From the NCBI GenBank assembly GCA_030512335.1, contig JAULSU010000001.1, positions 2,542,001 through 2,606,000 of the forward strand: a DNA stretch of 64,000 nucleotides. Direction: 5' to 3'. This DNA comes from Immersiella caudata (taxonomy: Eukaryota; Ascomycota; Sordariomycetes; Sordariales; Lasiosphaeriaceae). How positions within the stretch are numbered: the first letter of the stretch is position 1; the number at the start of each line of letters is the position of its first letter. Both the position numbers and the translations under genes were made by a program. This document shows positions 12,575 through 24,315 of this stretch, in pieces. The notes beneath the pieces were generated by a model. That model did not search any database, was not told where the DNA came from, and worked only from the letters and a program-made list of their open reading frames with translations.

Positions 12575-13834
12575 AGGGGTAAGGGGTGTTTACCTGCCCC
12601 TAGTAACGGACAAGATCGACGGGCATTTGCGAGATCGGGCTGGCGGTGAAAAGTCATTGCCCCGGAAAAGTCCGCGTTGGACTTAAATGGGAGCAAGAAG
12701 ATTATGGTATTCTCAGAAAGGTACGCACAGATTCCAGGAGCTGCCGATCGCATTGGCCAGTAATGCTTCGGACGAACCTTTACGCCATAGGAAAGTACCA
12801 TTGCATACACCTACACCTCAGAGTTGAGCACAGAACATTCTCAACTTGGTGTGTACCCCTTTTCTCCCGTGCCTGCATACGTACGTGCGCCGTCGTCAAT
12901 GAACGGACGCATGCGTCTCCATCGATCCACCTGTCCTCTTCGTCTTCCGCTTTGAAGCTCAGAACACAGTACCATCTCGATGCGATCACATCACATCGCG
13001 TGCATTGATTTCCATAGAGACCATTTTGCCTTGTCGCCACTCCATCGCGCAAGCAACCACTCAACTCACCTCGATCCAGCCGGCAACATCAAACTAACCC
13101 ATCAATATCCAAATACCGCCCATCTTATGAACCTCTAGTCGCCATCCTCCAATCTACACCACTTATCTCTCATTCTACCACAACACACGACACACCACAC
13201 GCAATACTCCTCCTTTTCCCTGATCCCGCAGTCCCGCCGTCGACCGAAAACATTCCAAAAACAGCTAAACTCTCACCTTTGTAAATTGCCGTCGCCGACG
13301 CTACCAACACGACCTACCCCAAAGGAATAAACATATACCTCCCATATACCCCTTAGCGTGATGCAGGTGTCCAATTAATTTTCCCTTTCATCTGGCTACT
13401 TGCCCGCTACTATTTTCCCGACCAACTCGCTGCCTCGCTTCAAATAGAGTGTCTCCCGCACGGCCGGTCAGCGTACCTACGTAGTTGCACCCACCCCTTC
13501 CCATCTTCGGGACTTGAGCTCGCGAAGGGGGGATGCGTTCACCCCGAGGTGAGGAGAGCGGATATTTCCACATCTCTTTTGCTTTGTATTCAAAATATGC
13601 ATATAGCGCATTGCCAGTTTAACCGCTCCTCGTGCCAGACACTCGCGTCTAGGCAGGCGTTCGTATTTCAATATCTGATGACAAGTCCATTTATCTTGGG
13701 TATCAATGAGGAAAACACAAAGTTCCCATCCACCGTCCGTCGTTACGTGAGCCAGATCCAAGCGTGCTGCTCTCAACAGCCGCTCTTCGCTTCTCCGTTG
13801 TATTGCCGTTTGATATTATTATTTCAGATGTTTC
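12575..13834. other. Intergenic region between two convergent genes
   Basis: Contains the 3' ends of the NF-X1 gene (+) and the BEM46-like gene (-). The stretch at about 13040-13350 is notably C- and A-rich on the + strand. No gene or RNA seen. Confidence 0.6.
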
Positions 13835-15103
13835 TCATCTCTTCTTCTCAGCCGGTGGCTGTCCTGTCACCTTCCGCAAGAAATCCCCAATCGATTCAAA
13901 GTAACCCTCCTCTAGCACGCTGGAGTTGTGGTCTCCACCGGGCAGGGGTTTCCATATCTTGGTGGGTGTCGTGGACAGGTCGTACAGCCGTTTCATGTGG
14001 ATCGGCCTGGTAACACGGTCAGGGTGGAAAGCTCAGGGATGGCTGGAGGAGGGAAGGGGAGGCTCACGGTACAATCTCGTCCTGAAGTCCACTCAGAAAG
14101 AGTATGGGCACCTTGATATTCGGGATCAAGCTGTCGCTGGGCCATATTTGATGGCAAAGGAGGGCAAAGTACTTGGCAGGCGGCATGATGCTGGGAATCA
14201 GCTTGCGCATGCTGAGGAAGGTATTCTCGAGGATAAGGCCGCAAATGTCGTCACGGTTTTGGTTCTTGGCCACAAGCCGCACGGCAACGGCGCCGCCCAG
14301 ACTCTGACCGTATACTAGCAACTTGTGATCGCGAGTTTCGCTCCGGTCCCGGAGGTAATCTAGGGCCGTCTGGGCATCGATGTTGAGCCCCGACTCGTCC
14401 GCCTCGCCGGTTGAGAGCCCGTAGCCACGGTACTCGAGCATGAAGACATTGCACCCAGTCTGCGAGATCAACATGCGGGCTATTGGCAGGCGATGGCCTA
14501 TATTGCCCGCATTGCCGTGGAACATGAGCACCGTGACATCCGAGTTCCGACCACCGCGCGGGCCCCGGATGTAAAAGGCCGACAGTTTCTCGCCATCGTT
14601 AGTCGGGATGATGAGCTCTTCGAAGTCCTTGAAGTGGTATGCTTCGGGTCGTGGAATCTTCTCTCTGGAATCTGCTGGTACGTGGGATGGGTATATCAGG
14701 GCCCTATGGTAAAATAAAAAAAAAAGGCGGGCGTCAGCACATGTGCCAAAGGCAATTGGGTTGGCCTGAGATTGCCCAGATCACATACTTTTGCTTGAAG
14801 TAGAGCAGCGAGGTCAGAACGGCAGCAATCCCCTGCATTGTGACGTCCGGCATTAGCGTGGCCGCGACGGGAAGGACGGGGACCGGGAGAGAAGAGGCTC
14901 CAAACTTGCCCCCTCAGCCAGTCGGCGTGGTCGGCGGGACAGCCATTCAGGCACGGGGTGGGGGAGAGAGAGGCGTCGGATCATACAGTTGAGGCAATGG
15001 CCGGGAGCCGCAGGTACCCAGCGACAGTGCTCAGGAGCGACAACGACTGCTCGGCAAACGACGAGGTAGAGTTGCTGTTGCTGGGAGTGCTGGCCGACGA
15101 CAT
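13835..15103 (-). CDS. bem46: BEM46/ABHD13-type alpha/beta hydrolase
   Basis: Minus-strand exons 15103-14987, 14832-14789, 14703-14068 and 14006-13835 give 322 aa. The N-terminus carries one hydrophobic segment (from IAAVLTSLLYF, about residues 40-52) that probably anchors it in ER or plasma membrane. The alpha/beta-hydrolase fold shows the oxyanion motif HGNAGN, the nucleophile elbow GQSLGG, an acid in LQDEIV and a catalytic His in GGDHNS. Size and motifs match the BEM46 family, which in Neurospora is linked to hyphal growth from ascospores; the natural substrate is not known. The start codon is chosen because it opens a Ser-rich N-terminus typical of the family. The second exon is only 44 nt. 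Confidence 0.9.
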
Positions 15104-17807
15104 GGCTGGAGAGCAAAGAAGCGAGCGACCCAGGTAAGCGGAGTCTCCGGCTTATAATTGGGGCACGATAGCCAGAAGGCAGCCAGCCAAAAAGGCGGTA
15201 TGGGCGGGTTGGCACACGGAGGCAATCCGAGACAGCAAGTTATGCAGCTGGTGAGCGATGACGGCGGTGGGTGCTGGCAGCCAAGGGGGCAAGTGCAAGA
15301 GTGCGGAGCAGCCCTGCCTTAGTGAGGCCTCGCCTGTGCAAGCGTCTGCCCACACGTGGTGAAGGCGAAATGAGACCGAGGACCTGGGACAGAGGCTAAA
15401 AAGGGGGACCTGCGGGGTTTGTGCGCTGCAGGAAATGTGACGGGCGGGAGCGATCACAAGAAGGGGAGATTCGAGGTTGTGTTGAAGGGAACGTGAAGGA
15501 CAAGCACGCCGCCGAAGGGATGCATCCATACAACGCATAGCGAATTATGATGTAATGCACCAGGCAACCCAAACAGCTGCCTCCACAGGGCAAGCTGCCT
15601 GGCAGGCACTTGGAAAACAGCTACTCCCGGCAGCACCTGACCCAGCCGGAGCCGATTGCCTCTTCAGCAGGCCCCGATGTCCGGCCCGGCCCGTTTGCAT
15701 CTGGCCAGGCCCGCGAGTCAGACCTCAAGCCCGCTCAATTGGGTCTCGGGATGGGTATCCGGAACCAATGCGGAGCCCATCGTGTTCGCGGCTGTCTCTA
15801 GTTCAAATCGCTCAATCGTATCTCAGACCGGGGAGATGGGGCGTTGCAGCGCATGTTTTGTCTCCGACATAGCAACTCCACCAGTCACATTGGACATGTT
15901 TGATAACTGACCAGTGCCTGCCAGGAGAGGCAGGCTGAGGTCTGGGGTGTTGTTTGCTCATCGCGCAACACACACCCGCTGCTTGCGCGGGAGCTAGCTG
16001 CCGTGCAAGTCGGCAGCACACCAACAGCTTGGCCCCAGTTGTTGACAGGACTCTAGGCGCGCGCGATACCAGCACCGCACATTTGAAGGGCGCTGCGATT
16101 CACGCACTCGCTCAAGACACAATCACCAACCACCAGCTGGCCGACAGGTCGCGAGACGCTCAATGCGCTAATCCCCAAAACGGCCATCGGAGCGGGTGAA
16201 CTGCCCCTGAAACAGGAGACCTGACAGAAGAAGGGGTGTGGGCACACTGCCGTAACATACGCTGGCGTGAGCCGAACCACGGCTGGACCTCAACCAGACG
16301 CCGGCCATTGGCGGTTGGCCTGCAGAATGACGCCCCCAGGACGCTCAGCGGAGCATCTAGAAGAGCCTTGGAATCCAATTCGCCCTGCCCCAGAATGGGT
16401 CGCATTGAGTTCCTCTCTGGCCGACCAATGTCAACCAAATTGCCACTTGAAACATGCAAGTTCCTGGATCAGAAAGAACGCTGGAAGCGCTAAGTGGTCC
16501 CATAACGTGGCCTGGAGTTGGAGTTGCTTGCTCGTCTGGATCCCCAGAAGACGCGAAGACAATCGGACAAACGGGAGGTGAGGGCGGGTTTCCGGGGGAC
16601 TAGGTATCGATAAGATTGAGGTCCCACTTCGCCGAACGGCCCCACGGCTTCAAGTTGGCTTCTGGGAAGACTCAGCATCTCGGCCGCACGCCTCCTTCCC
16701 GTCAGATCAGTCGCCAATTTTCATGTATCCCCATCAGGTTGGTTGGCCATGAGCTGAGTGAGAGGAAGGGTTTGGGAACCTGTTTGCGCGCACACCGGAG
16801 GTCGATGCATAAGTGGTGGGAGCATTTGCTGCCATTTTTAAATTAATTGAAACGCGCTTATGGGCGTTCTCACATTATAGCCAATTGGCGACGTGCTTTA
16901 CGCGGGTAGCGTGTCAGGACGATTTGGGAGAGCGCCACACACATTCTGGGTAGAATGCAGGTTAGCCACACGATGCTTTGTGTAAGCCACGCTCGTTTGC
17001 AGGGAATGCAACACTTTGATTCGCTGGGCGCTCCGCTGAGCGTTTGGCCGCAGAGACTGCCCAGCAACGAGCTAGTGAACGCATCAACGCCCAAATCGAA
17101 CATCAGTCCTTGCTTGAATTTTATTCCCAGTCACTTCGCCGCACACAAAAAATCCTGCCAGTCGCCAAACTCCAGCTTCAGGCCGAGATTCTCACCCAGA
17201 CCGGGCAACTCGTCTTCTTCGGACCCCACATCCCGTGGTTGGCTAGCGCAGTGCCGTCACCTTGGTCTCACTCTCATTCGTGCCCAACCTTGGAGTCACC
17301 GCCCGCCCACCTGTGCTGTTGATAGTCGTCGCCCGCCGTCTGAAAAACCATCCCGCAACCCCACCTACCAGGACCTTGGTCTCACTACGCAAAACTACGC
17401 AATACAGCCTAACGTCGGAGCTCCCGTCGTACCTGACAGGAAACACCGAGCGGAAGGCCACCCGAGCACAGCGCCTGGGCAATCTATTCGATTCTTGAGA
17501 TATCCTGCGCCGCCGTCGCAGTTGATGAGACTTGGTCCGAGTTTCTATGCGCTTTCCTCATCTCCTCCTCAACCAAGGCAGACTTTTTGCCTTCACCTTC
17601 CGGCCCTGAAGCGATTGGCTACCAGCAGACCAACGCCGTCTTTTCCATTGTGAGCAAATAGCCACAGAGGAATTCCTTGCGGCGGAGCATCCAGGACCAC
17701 TGAGCAGTGAGGGTCAACAAGCTCGCTTCACTTCGTGCATAACCTCCGCGTCAATCGCCAATTGGAATCGCGAGGGACAGCACATCGCCCTCATAACACG
17801 CACCACA
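15104..17807. other. Large divergent intergenic region (BEM46-like / LYAR-like)
   Basis: About 2.7 kb between two divergent starts. Open frames exist, the longest on + at about 16955-17653, but they are Pro/Ser/Arg-rich, lack splice logic and match no family. I treat the region as two promoters and leaders. No tRNA, repeat or transposon remains seen. Confidence 0.55.
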
Positions 17808-19696
17808 ATGGTTTCCTTTTCGTGTGAGGTAATGTCGCAATTCCCTCGAGTCTTTCAAATCATCCCCGTGTATATCTCGCGGTGTATCCATCCCCTCCCC
17901 CGCGTTTTCACGCAGCGTCTCGCCGACTGCTAGTTTGCAAACGAGGATCTGATCCTTCCTCGTCTTGCTTCAGCCCCTCGAACCCCCCGATCCAATGCCT
18001 ACCCCTCCCCTGTCCAACCTGACCTCTTTACCACACCCCCCAGTGCTAGGAGCGCAATCTTAACTGACATCACACACCATTCCCGCACACCACCTCCACG
18101 GCTCCGCGACCAACTGCTCGCGGGCTTCCCACACCACCCCTCCATCCCTTTCCTTTCCACCCCTCCCCGTGTGATCAGGCTGATCCTCCCTCTGTTCGGT
18201 CTCCTGTCTCCCTTTCCGGCGCCATCACTCCTTTGTCGCCACGACTTTATCTATGCTCCTCCCCCACGCGTCCAATTGTATCCTACACCTAGCGTCATCT
18301 AACAGCAAACCATTCGACTCCTCCAGGCGTGCGGCGACGTTTTGACCAAGAAGAAGCTCGACCCGCACCGAAACCGTTGTCGAGGCGCTACCTTCACCTG
18401 CATCGATTGTATGGTGCACTTCCCTGGCTTTGAGTATCGCACCCATACGGTACGACGCCTGATTTGTCTATCCTATGCGACCTTTGGCGTGACGGCGGTT
18501 CAAGTCTAACATGAGTTCAGAGCTGTATGACAGAAGAGCAAAAGTATCAGGGTGCTCTGTATCGAAACAAGAAGGCAAAGACCACACAAAACGCGAGCGC
18601 ACCAACGAGCGCACCGGCAAACAAAGCCATGGCCCACGCAGCTTACGTCGAAGACGTCGCAGACGAGTACGAAGCGTGGAGAGACTATGAGCAGGCCAGC
18701 GACGACAACCGTTCTGCGGCATCCCCTCCCCCTGAGGCTCCTACTCCACCCTCGGCAAACGAACCCAACGTGAACGTTTTCGACTACCTCATTGCCAACC
18801 CTACCCCCACGGCCTCGAGCCTCTCCCTTCCGGCAACCGCCCCGGTCCAGCACAATGAAGACACCCAGCTTGTCCGCTTTGACTATGGCGCCCGCGGCTT
18901 GGATGAGCTCGACATGGAGGACGCCATGATCCAGTATAGCAGCGGCCCTGTGGCTACCAACTTTCAGACACCTGCTCCGAAGGGAGAGCGCAAAAAGGCC
19001 AAGCATACGGAAAGCGAAATCAAGAAGGACAAGAAGCGCAAGAGGCTGCACATCGAGACAGATCAAGTTATGACGGATGCGCCTCCAGTCCTCCACTCCG
19101 GGCTCACCGGAGGCTTGAATCGTTTGATGAGCAGGCCATCCGTCTTTCCCCCTTCACCGGATTACTCTGGTGGCGACGGACCAGAGGCGGAAACACCGGC
19201 AAGCCCGCTGAAGAAATCCAAGCACTCGAAACACCACAAGGCCAGCCGTGGGGAGGGTATCGGCAACAGCATCATGGCCATGATCGCCGGGGGCCCCACT
19301 GCGAAGCCATCTAAATCGAAGTCATCCAAGAAGCGAAAGTCATCGACCGACTCGACATCGAAATCATCCAAGAAAAAGTCCCAGAAACGTCTCGAAGCAC
19401 CAAAAGAGCAGAAGCTGCTCGAGTATCGACCGGGATCGAAGGACAGTAAGGAAGGTGACAACCCCGTAGGACAGATGGTAGTCTACAAGCCACGAGCCGA
19501 CCACTTCCTCAGCTTCGTCAGCAAGGGCCCAGAAAGCGAAAGGGGCTGCAGCGTCAACAAGGCGCTTAAGCGCTATCACCGGGAGCGGTCCGAATCGGGT
19601 ACTAGCCTCAGCAAACTCATGGAGGAAAAGGAGCTGTGGCGATCACTGCGGATGAGGAAGAACGAAAGGGGAGAGATTGTCCTGTTTAGCATCTAA
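17808..19696 (+). CDS. LYAR: LYAR-type C2HC zinc-finger nucleolar protein
   Basis: Exons 17808-17828, 18327-18449 and 18521-19696 give 439 aa. The first exon encodes only MVSFSCE. Exon 2 supplies the rest of the LYAR-type finger, ACGD...KLDPHRNRC followed by FTCIDC and YRTHT, then SCMTEEQKYQGALY, which matches the highly conserved start of LYAR homologues. The remainder is low-complexity and charged, with two Lys/Ser-rich stretches (about residues 210-240 and 300-345) that look like nuclear or nucleolar signals, and a conserved-looking C-terminus. LYAR proteins act in the nucleolus in ribosome biogenesis and growth. The 498-nt first intron is much longer than others in this window, but its AG acceptor restores the zinc finger exactly. 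Confidence 0.92.
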
Positions 19697-20301
19697 GCGG
19701 AGGCGGCATTGCATTGGGAAACATCATACCCACTACCACGGGTTGCACTGGCGTTTTGGTCTTCTGTTTTCTTTCCCTTCAATCCTTGATACCTTTGCTG
19801 CATGGGCATGTAACAATACATGTCGGACCATGAATTGGGTTGGGTTTTTACTTCTCCAAGATGCAAAGTCGCAGGCTCATCTTGTCGGGTTTTTTTTTGC
19901 TTGGATGAAGGCAGACATTCTCGTCGTTATTTCCAATGGTCCGATACCCCATTGGGTTTTGGCTCTTGGGGACGCTGCTAGGTGGCGATCCGCTCATTAC
20001 CAGACTGGGCTTTGGTTATCCCAACCCTTGTGTAAGTAAAAAAGAGCAACGGCTGATGGAAATGGGATAGACGGGTGTTTGTATCTGTTCAACTTTCCTA
20101 CATCGACACTTTCTCTCCCGGGTTTCTTTGCTTGTATTCTACCTGTGTCAGGGGGCAGAGAAAGTTGAGAGATTATGGGTTGTGGAGTAATTATCTGGAC
20201 CTGTTTGGGGCCCTAGATAGGGGTATTTATTCTTTTGCAAGAGGATGCCGTGTTGTCTGCCCTTGCGTATTTATTTACATTATGATATCTAATCCATCCG
20301 T
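19697..20301. other. Convergent 3' region between LYAR-like and PEX10 genes
   Basis: T-rich stretches, no gene seen. Expected to contain the two polyadenylation sites. Confidence 0.6.
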
Positions 20302-21519
20302 TCATACAGCTCGTAATGGTAACACATGCTGCGCCAGTGCCTGGCGACGGCAAAGCGGGCACTCCGGCTTCTCGCGTATCCAATCGCCGATACACGCCCA
20401 GCAAAAGACATGCCCACACTGCGTCGCGGCTGGGTCCTTAAGCTCCTCCAAACACAGCGTGCACTTGCGCTGCTGACGCCCCTTGATCCAAGCCATGACA
20501 CCCTCAGCCGCCGCAAGGTCATACCGCGCCCGTCCACCCTTGAGTACAGGTGTATGTGTCGACACACCAATCTCAGCCAGACTCCGCTGGTTGCCGCCCC
20601 CAGAGGGGCCCGCAGGCAGCAATTCATTGTTGGTACTATAAGCATTCTCATCCAGCGAGACGTTCACCGATGTCGAACCAAACGCCCGCTCGCGGATCGC
20701 AGAATCCAAACTGGTGTCTTCCATTTGGGAGGCTGAAAGCTGCTCGCGCAGGTGCATGTACCCTCGGACTATCATTTGCACCACAAGTAAAACACCCAAC
20801 ACTTCGTACCCGGCGCGACGGCCTTGGCCTTCCTCGATGCGTCGAGTGAAGACGTAGCGGAGACTCCATATCCGCTTGGAGAGGGAGTAGTATGCGCCGG
20901 TGAAGTAGAATGTTGCTAGGACTATGGCGTGTAGGTGTTGCCCGCTGGTAAGGTTGGAGAGGTGGGTGAGGATGTAGCGCTGGAGGCGGTAGGAAGTGCT
21001 GGGAACGGCTTTGGTGGTACCGTGGCCCTGTTGGGTGAGGTGCGTGAGGCGGTCTTGGAGGCGCCGGCGGATGGCAGTTCGAACGGAGGGCAAGAGCCGG
21101 TTCATCAGGTAGGGGAGGAGGATGCTGGTGATGATGTAGCCGGCGCGGCGGGCGAAGGAGGGGAGGCGCGGTGCGCCGGTGGCGTTGGGAGTTTGGGCGT
21201 CATCGAAAGGGAGAAGGAGGGCGGATGGGTCTTCTACTTGGACAAGGTCGCAGTATTCTTCGCCGAGGGTGCGGTTGCCGAGGAGGGTGGTGAGGGAGAG
21301 GTAGAGGACATCGGCGAAGGTGCGCGTCTCGGTTGCCCAGGCGTGGGAGGAACGCGCGCCGCGTAGGCGGCGGTGGAGATCGGTGATTTGGTCGGTGAGG
21401 ATTCCTTGGAAGTATGCATCTTTTTGATGTGCGCGGATGATGTCTGGTGCGGCGGCGTAGGGATATGGGGAGCTCGTTAGAGGGGCCGGTGGCCGTTTTG
21501 CGGATGCTGGGGACGCCAT
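20302..21519 (-). CDS. PEX10: Peroxin-10, RING E3 ligase of the peroxisomal import complex
   Basis: Single exon, 405 aa. The N-terminal half has the Pex2/Pex12-type membrane region: conserved start (PYAAAPDIIRAHQKD), then hydrophobic stretches around residues 125-150, 195-215 and 240-260. The C-terminus is a C3HC4 RING (CTLC...CGHVFCWAC...CPLC) at about 353-395. In fungi PEX10 forms a ligase complex with PEX2 and PEX12 in the peroxisomal membrane that ubiquitinates the receptor PEX5 for recycling. Its 545-bp upstream region is shared with the divergent ERD1-like gene. Length and domain order are normal for the family. Confidence 0.95.
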   Translation of the reverse strand: MASPASAKRPPAPLTSSPYPYAAAPDIIRAHQKDAYFQGILTDQITDLHRRLRGARSSHAWATETRTFADVLYLSLTTLLGNRTLGEEYCDLVQVEDPSALLLPFDDAQTPNATGAPRLPSFARRAGYIITSILLPYLMNRLLPSVRTAIRRRLQDRLTHLTQQGHGTTKAVPSTSYRLQRYILTHLSNLTSGQHLHAIVLATFYFTGAYYSLSKRIWSLRYVFTRRIEEGQGRRAGYEVLGVLLVVQMIVRGYMHLREQLSASQMEDTSLDSAIRERAFGSTSVNVSLDENAYSTNNELLPAGPSGGGNQRSLAEIGVSTHTPVLKGGRARYDLAAAEGVMAWIKGRQQRKCTLCLEELKDPAATQCGHVFCWACIGDWIREKPECPLCRRQALAQHVLPLRAV

Positions 21520-22064
21520 TGCGGGGGATGTGAGTTTGCGGTTGAGATCAGGGATGCAGTGCTGTGTCGCCAGTATTACATCGTTGAGTCGATCTGTTGT
21601 GGTCGTGCTCTAGTCAGAGCATCTCGATGCTCTCCGGTGATAGGATCTCAAAAGTCGCGTCGGGCATGCGCTCGGCAGTCGCAAGTGGTCTCCAAGACAT
21701 TGGACCTCGGGATTTGGTTGAGGCTGACAACTCACTTGATTAGTATGGCAGGGGTGACGTTCCGGGCCTAGCGCGCGCGACAGGGACGTGGCTGACTGAC
21801 GTCGTTCCTACCAAACTGGAAAATTGCAGGGGCTTTGACCACGCGACAGGGGGCAGTGGTTCTCAAGATGATTGCGGATTCGACTTTTCATTCAAATTAT
21901 TGATACCACGTAACGCATTTTCAACATTCCAGCTCGAATTCTGCATCGCTAAAACACTGCTCAACCACGCGAAAACCCGCTGTCTCCCTAGATTCTGTGC
22001 GAGATTGCCCAGCCGCGGCTTTCTCGATGCCTCTGCGAACTGGCGACGGAAGGTGACAGGCACG
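21520..22064. promoter_or_regulatory. Shared divergent promoter, PEX10 / ERD1-like
   Basis: 545 bp separate the two start codons, so both promoters and leaders must lie here. No TATA-like box stands out. A short GCGCGCG run sits near 21772-21778. Confidence 0.5.
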
Positions 22065-23357
22065 ATGGACGGCGATCCCGCTGTTGAGCCCCGGCTCGAC
22101 TCGTTCAGCTTGACCTTTCCGCTCCCTTACCGGGTGGCTTTCATCATCATCCTGGGTTTGTGCTCCAGTGGCGCATGCATGGCGAGGATATCATGCTGAC
22201 ATAGCTGCCTGCTAGCTGTCTGGGGATGGGGACTCAACCTTCACTTCCTCCACATTCGCCGGATCGATGTGCCTTCGCTGATACGGTATCCGGGGCGGTC
22301 AAGCACCGCCCAGCCTCCGCATCACCGTTCAACGTACCGCCTCGCGACGCTTTTCTCCGCTGCGTCGGCCGTATCGCTCATCATATTCTGGATGTTCTCA
22401 AGGCGGGACCCGCACCGCGTGATCGACTACGATTGGATGCCCATGACCAACCTGCTCATTCTCGGCCTCTTGTTTATCGTTCCCCTGCGTCGTCTGTCGG
22501 TGTCCCACCATGGCCGCAGTCGACTGCTCGCAACACTTCGGCGGGTGAGTATTGGAGGTATCGCTGAGGCCAAGGATGGAAAGTTTGGGGACATCCTTCT
22601 TGCCGATGTCCTCACTAGCTATGCGCGAGTCTTTGCCGACCTCTTTGTCTGCTTGTGCATGTTCTTGACACGCAACGGGTCGGCGACAGATCGACCAGAC
22701 AGGGATTGTGGTGGCGGCGTTTTGGTGCCTCTGATCATGGCAGTACCAAGCGTGATTCGGTTGCGGCAATGCCTCATCGAATATGGGCGCGTACGGCGGT
22801 CACCATTTCGAGAGTCTACGGGGTGGGGCGGGCAACATCTGGCGAACGCGGCAAAATATTCGACTGCATTCCCAGTCATCGCGCTTGGCTCCCTTCTTCG
22901 GAACCTGAGCGTGGAGGATCGTGCGGTCTCTACGGGTCTCTATCGAGCATGGGTCGCCGCCTGTCTCCTGAATTCACTCTACAGCTTTTACTGGGATGTC
23001 GCCAAGGATTGGGATTTGACCCTCTTCTCTGAGGAGCGAGACTCCCCCGATTATCCCTTCGGACTACGACGAAAGCTACAGGTACACAAGCCGAGTGTGT
23101 ACTACGCCGTGATCGCAATGGATCTCGTCTTGCGATGCACATGGATGCTGAAGCTGAGCCCGCGCTTGGAATACCTGACGGACTTTGAAGGGTCGATATT
23201 CATGATCCAGCTCCTCGAAGTCTTTCGGCGCTGGGTATGGATATTCTTCCGCGTCGAGACAGAGTGGATCCGAAGCACATCGACCGGTCTCGGTGCGGAC
23301 GACATCCTGATGAACGACTTTCAGGGGAACAAGTACGAGGATGGAGACGACGAGTAA
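22065..23357 (+). CDS. ERD1: ERD1-like EXS-domain Golgi membrane protein
   Basis: Two exons, 22065-22155 and 22216-23357, give 410 aa. The acceptor is CTGCTAG, preceded by a GCTGAC branch sequence; this joins IIIL to AVWGWGLNLHFLH, the conserved first membrane segment of ERD1-like proteins. The EXS domain follows, with several membrane helices and hallmark residues such as NSLYSFYWDVAKDWDL near residue 275, RLEYLTDFEG and LEVFRRWVWIFFRVETEW near the end. Yeast Erd1 works in the Golgi in recycling of phosphate from glycosylation and in retention of glycosyltransferases and ER proteins. The protein ends in an acidic tail (EDGDDE). Confidence 0.93.
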
Positions 23358-24315
23358 TTCAGGTACCGAGAGCGAGCCGTGTTGCGATGTAACTGTCCAT
23401 ACGATCTGCATTGGGGCTATTGGATTGGCGCATTGGAGTGCGGCTGGCTTTGTATGCCGAATCATAGAGTTGAACACCCAATAGCGTCTAGGCAGCGGAA
23501 AACTGAGAATACTGCAATGCGACCCAGCTGAGGGGGCTGAGCGGCCCGCGCAATGTCACCTCAAACGCCAAACCATTGACATCCAGGTGCCTGCATCCAG
23601 ATCGGTACGTCTGCGTGATCGATTTCCAGACGTCGGTGCTCGGGCGGCCGCTAAATCTTGCCGTCGCACACGGATCGCAATGTCGCCATTGGCCAGCCAT
23701 GCTCACTTCCGGATGCGACTCCATAAAAACAGGTGTTCTTTTCAACGACAGAGGATGTGTAAGGCGCAGCAAAGCAAAAATGGGTAAGCGAGGAGACAAG
23801 ATGTGGGCGGAGGGGTTCCCCAGGTCCCTTCTCATGGGGCGAGCTGAAGGGAAAGAGACGACTCTAAATGGTTGCCTTCGACGTGCCACAGAGACCAATT
23901 GTATCGACAGTCGCAACACCCACTGGTTGCGGCGGCGGCGCCAAGACGTTCTCGATTCGCTCACTCAGGCCTCGAGACAGAAGGCAGCGCCTTTTCTCCC
24001 CACAGTCGTTGCCATTCGGGATTCGACAAAGAGTTGCGGGTGGCGAGCTGTACCCCATCATAAAACAAACACCGTCCCTTGGCCTCCGGCTCGTGTCGAG
24101 AACTCGGGTTCCCCTTTGTCCAACCCGTCCCTTAGATTCGGGTCATCAGGTGTTCTAGCCAACAAACTTAAGAGGAGGGATGTGAGCAAGTTGGGAACAC
24201 CTTGTGCCCCTTCACCCTCTCAACACGGCTCCCCCGATGAACAGTTGAATAGCGACATCTTCTACCATCGTGCAACCACGAATATATAGCACTGAACCGA
24301 ACATCGAAACTCAAA
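23358..24315. other. Intergenic region between ERD1-like and the proline-rich gene
   Basis: Holds the weak minus-strand candidate at 23488-23835 and the promoter of the gene starting at 24316. An AATATATAG sequence near 24280-24288 could be a TATA element for that gene. Confidence 0.5.
23488..23835 (-). CDS. Possible small unrecognised protein gene
   Basis: An ATG at 23835 opens 115 codons. The composition is protein-like (mixed hydrophobic and charged residues, few low-complexity stretches) and third positions are GC-rich. The C-terminal part (from about residue 60, FSGRPSTDVWK, to the end QYSQFSAA) looks more like real coding sequence than the surrounding frames. An open frame on the same strand at 24061-23924 might be an upstream exon, but I found no donor and acceptor pair with good signals that keeps frame. 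No family recognised. It may equally be a chance frame or 3' UTR of the neighbour. Confidence 0.27.
   Translation of the reverse strand: MRRDLGNPSAHILSPRLPIFALLRLTHPLSLKRTPVFMESHPEVSMAGQWRHCDPCATARFSGRPSTDVWKSITQTYRSGCRHLDVNGLAFEVTLRGPLSPLSWVALQYSQFSAA

Noticed and set aside
11860..12810. 316-codon minus-strand open frame opposite the NF-X1 gene
   Set aside because: It mirrors GC-rich coding sequence on the + strand and shows no family motif.
15790..15815. B-box-like TAGTTCAAATCGC
   Set aside because: No A box or acceptor stem at the right distance upstream.
16955..17653. 232-codon + frame upstream of LYAR
   Set aside because: Pro/Ser/Arg-rich, no conserved motif and no promoter logic. More likely leader sequence.
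23576..24289. 237-codon + frame between ERD1 and the proline-rich gene
   Set aside because: No recognisable motif, and composition is less protein-like than the opposite strand.
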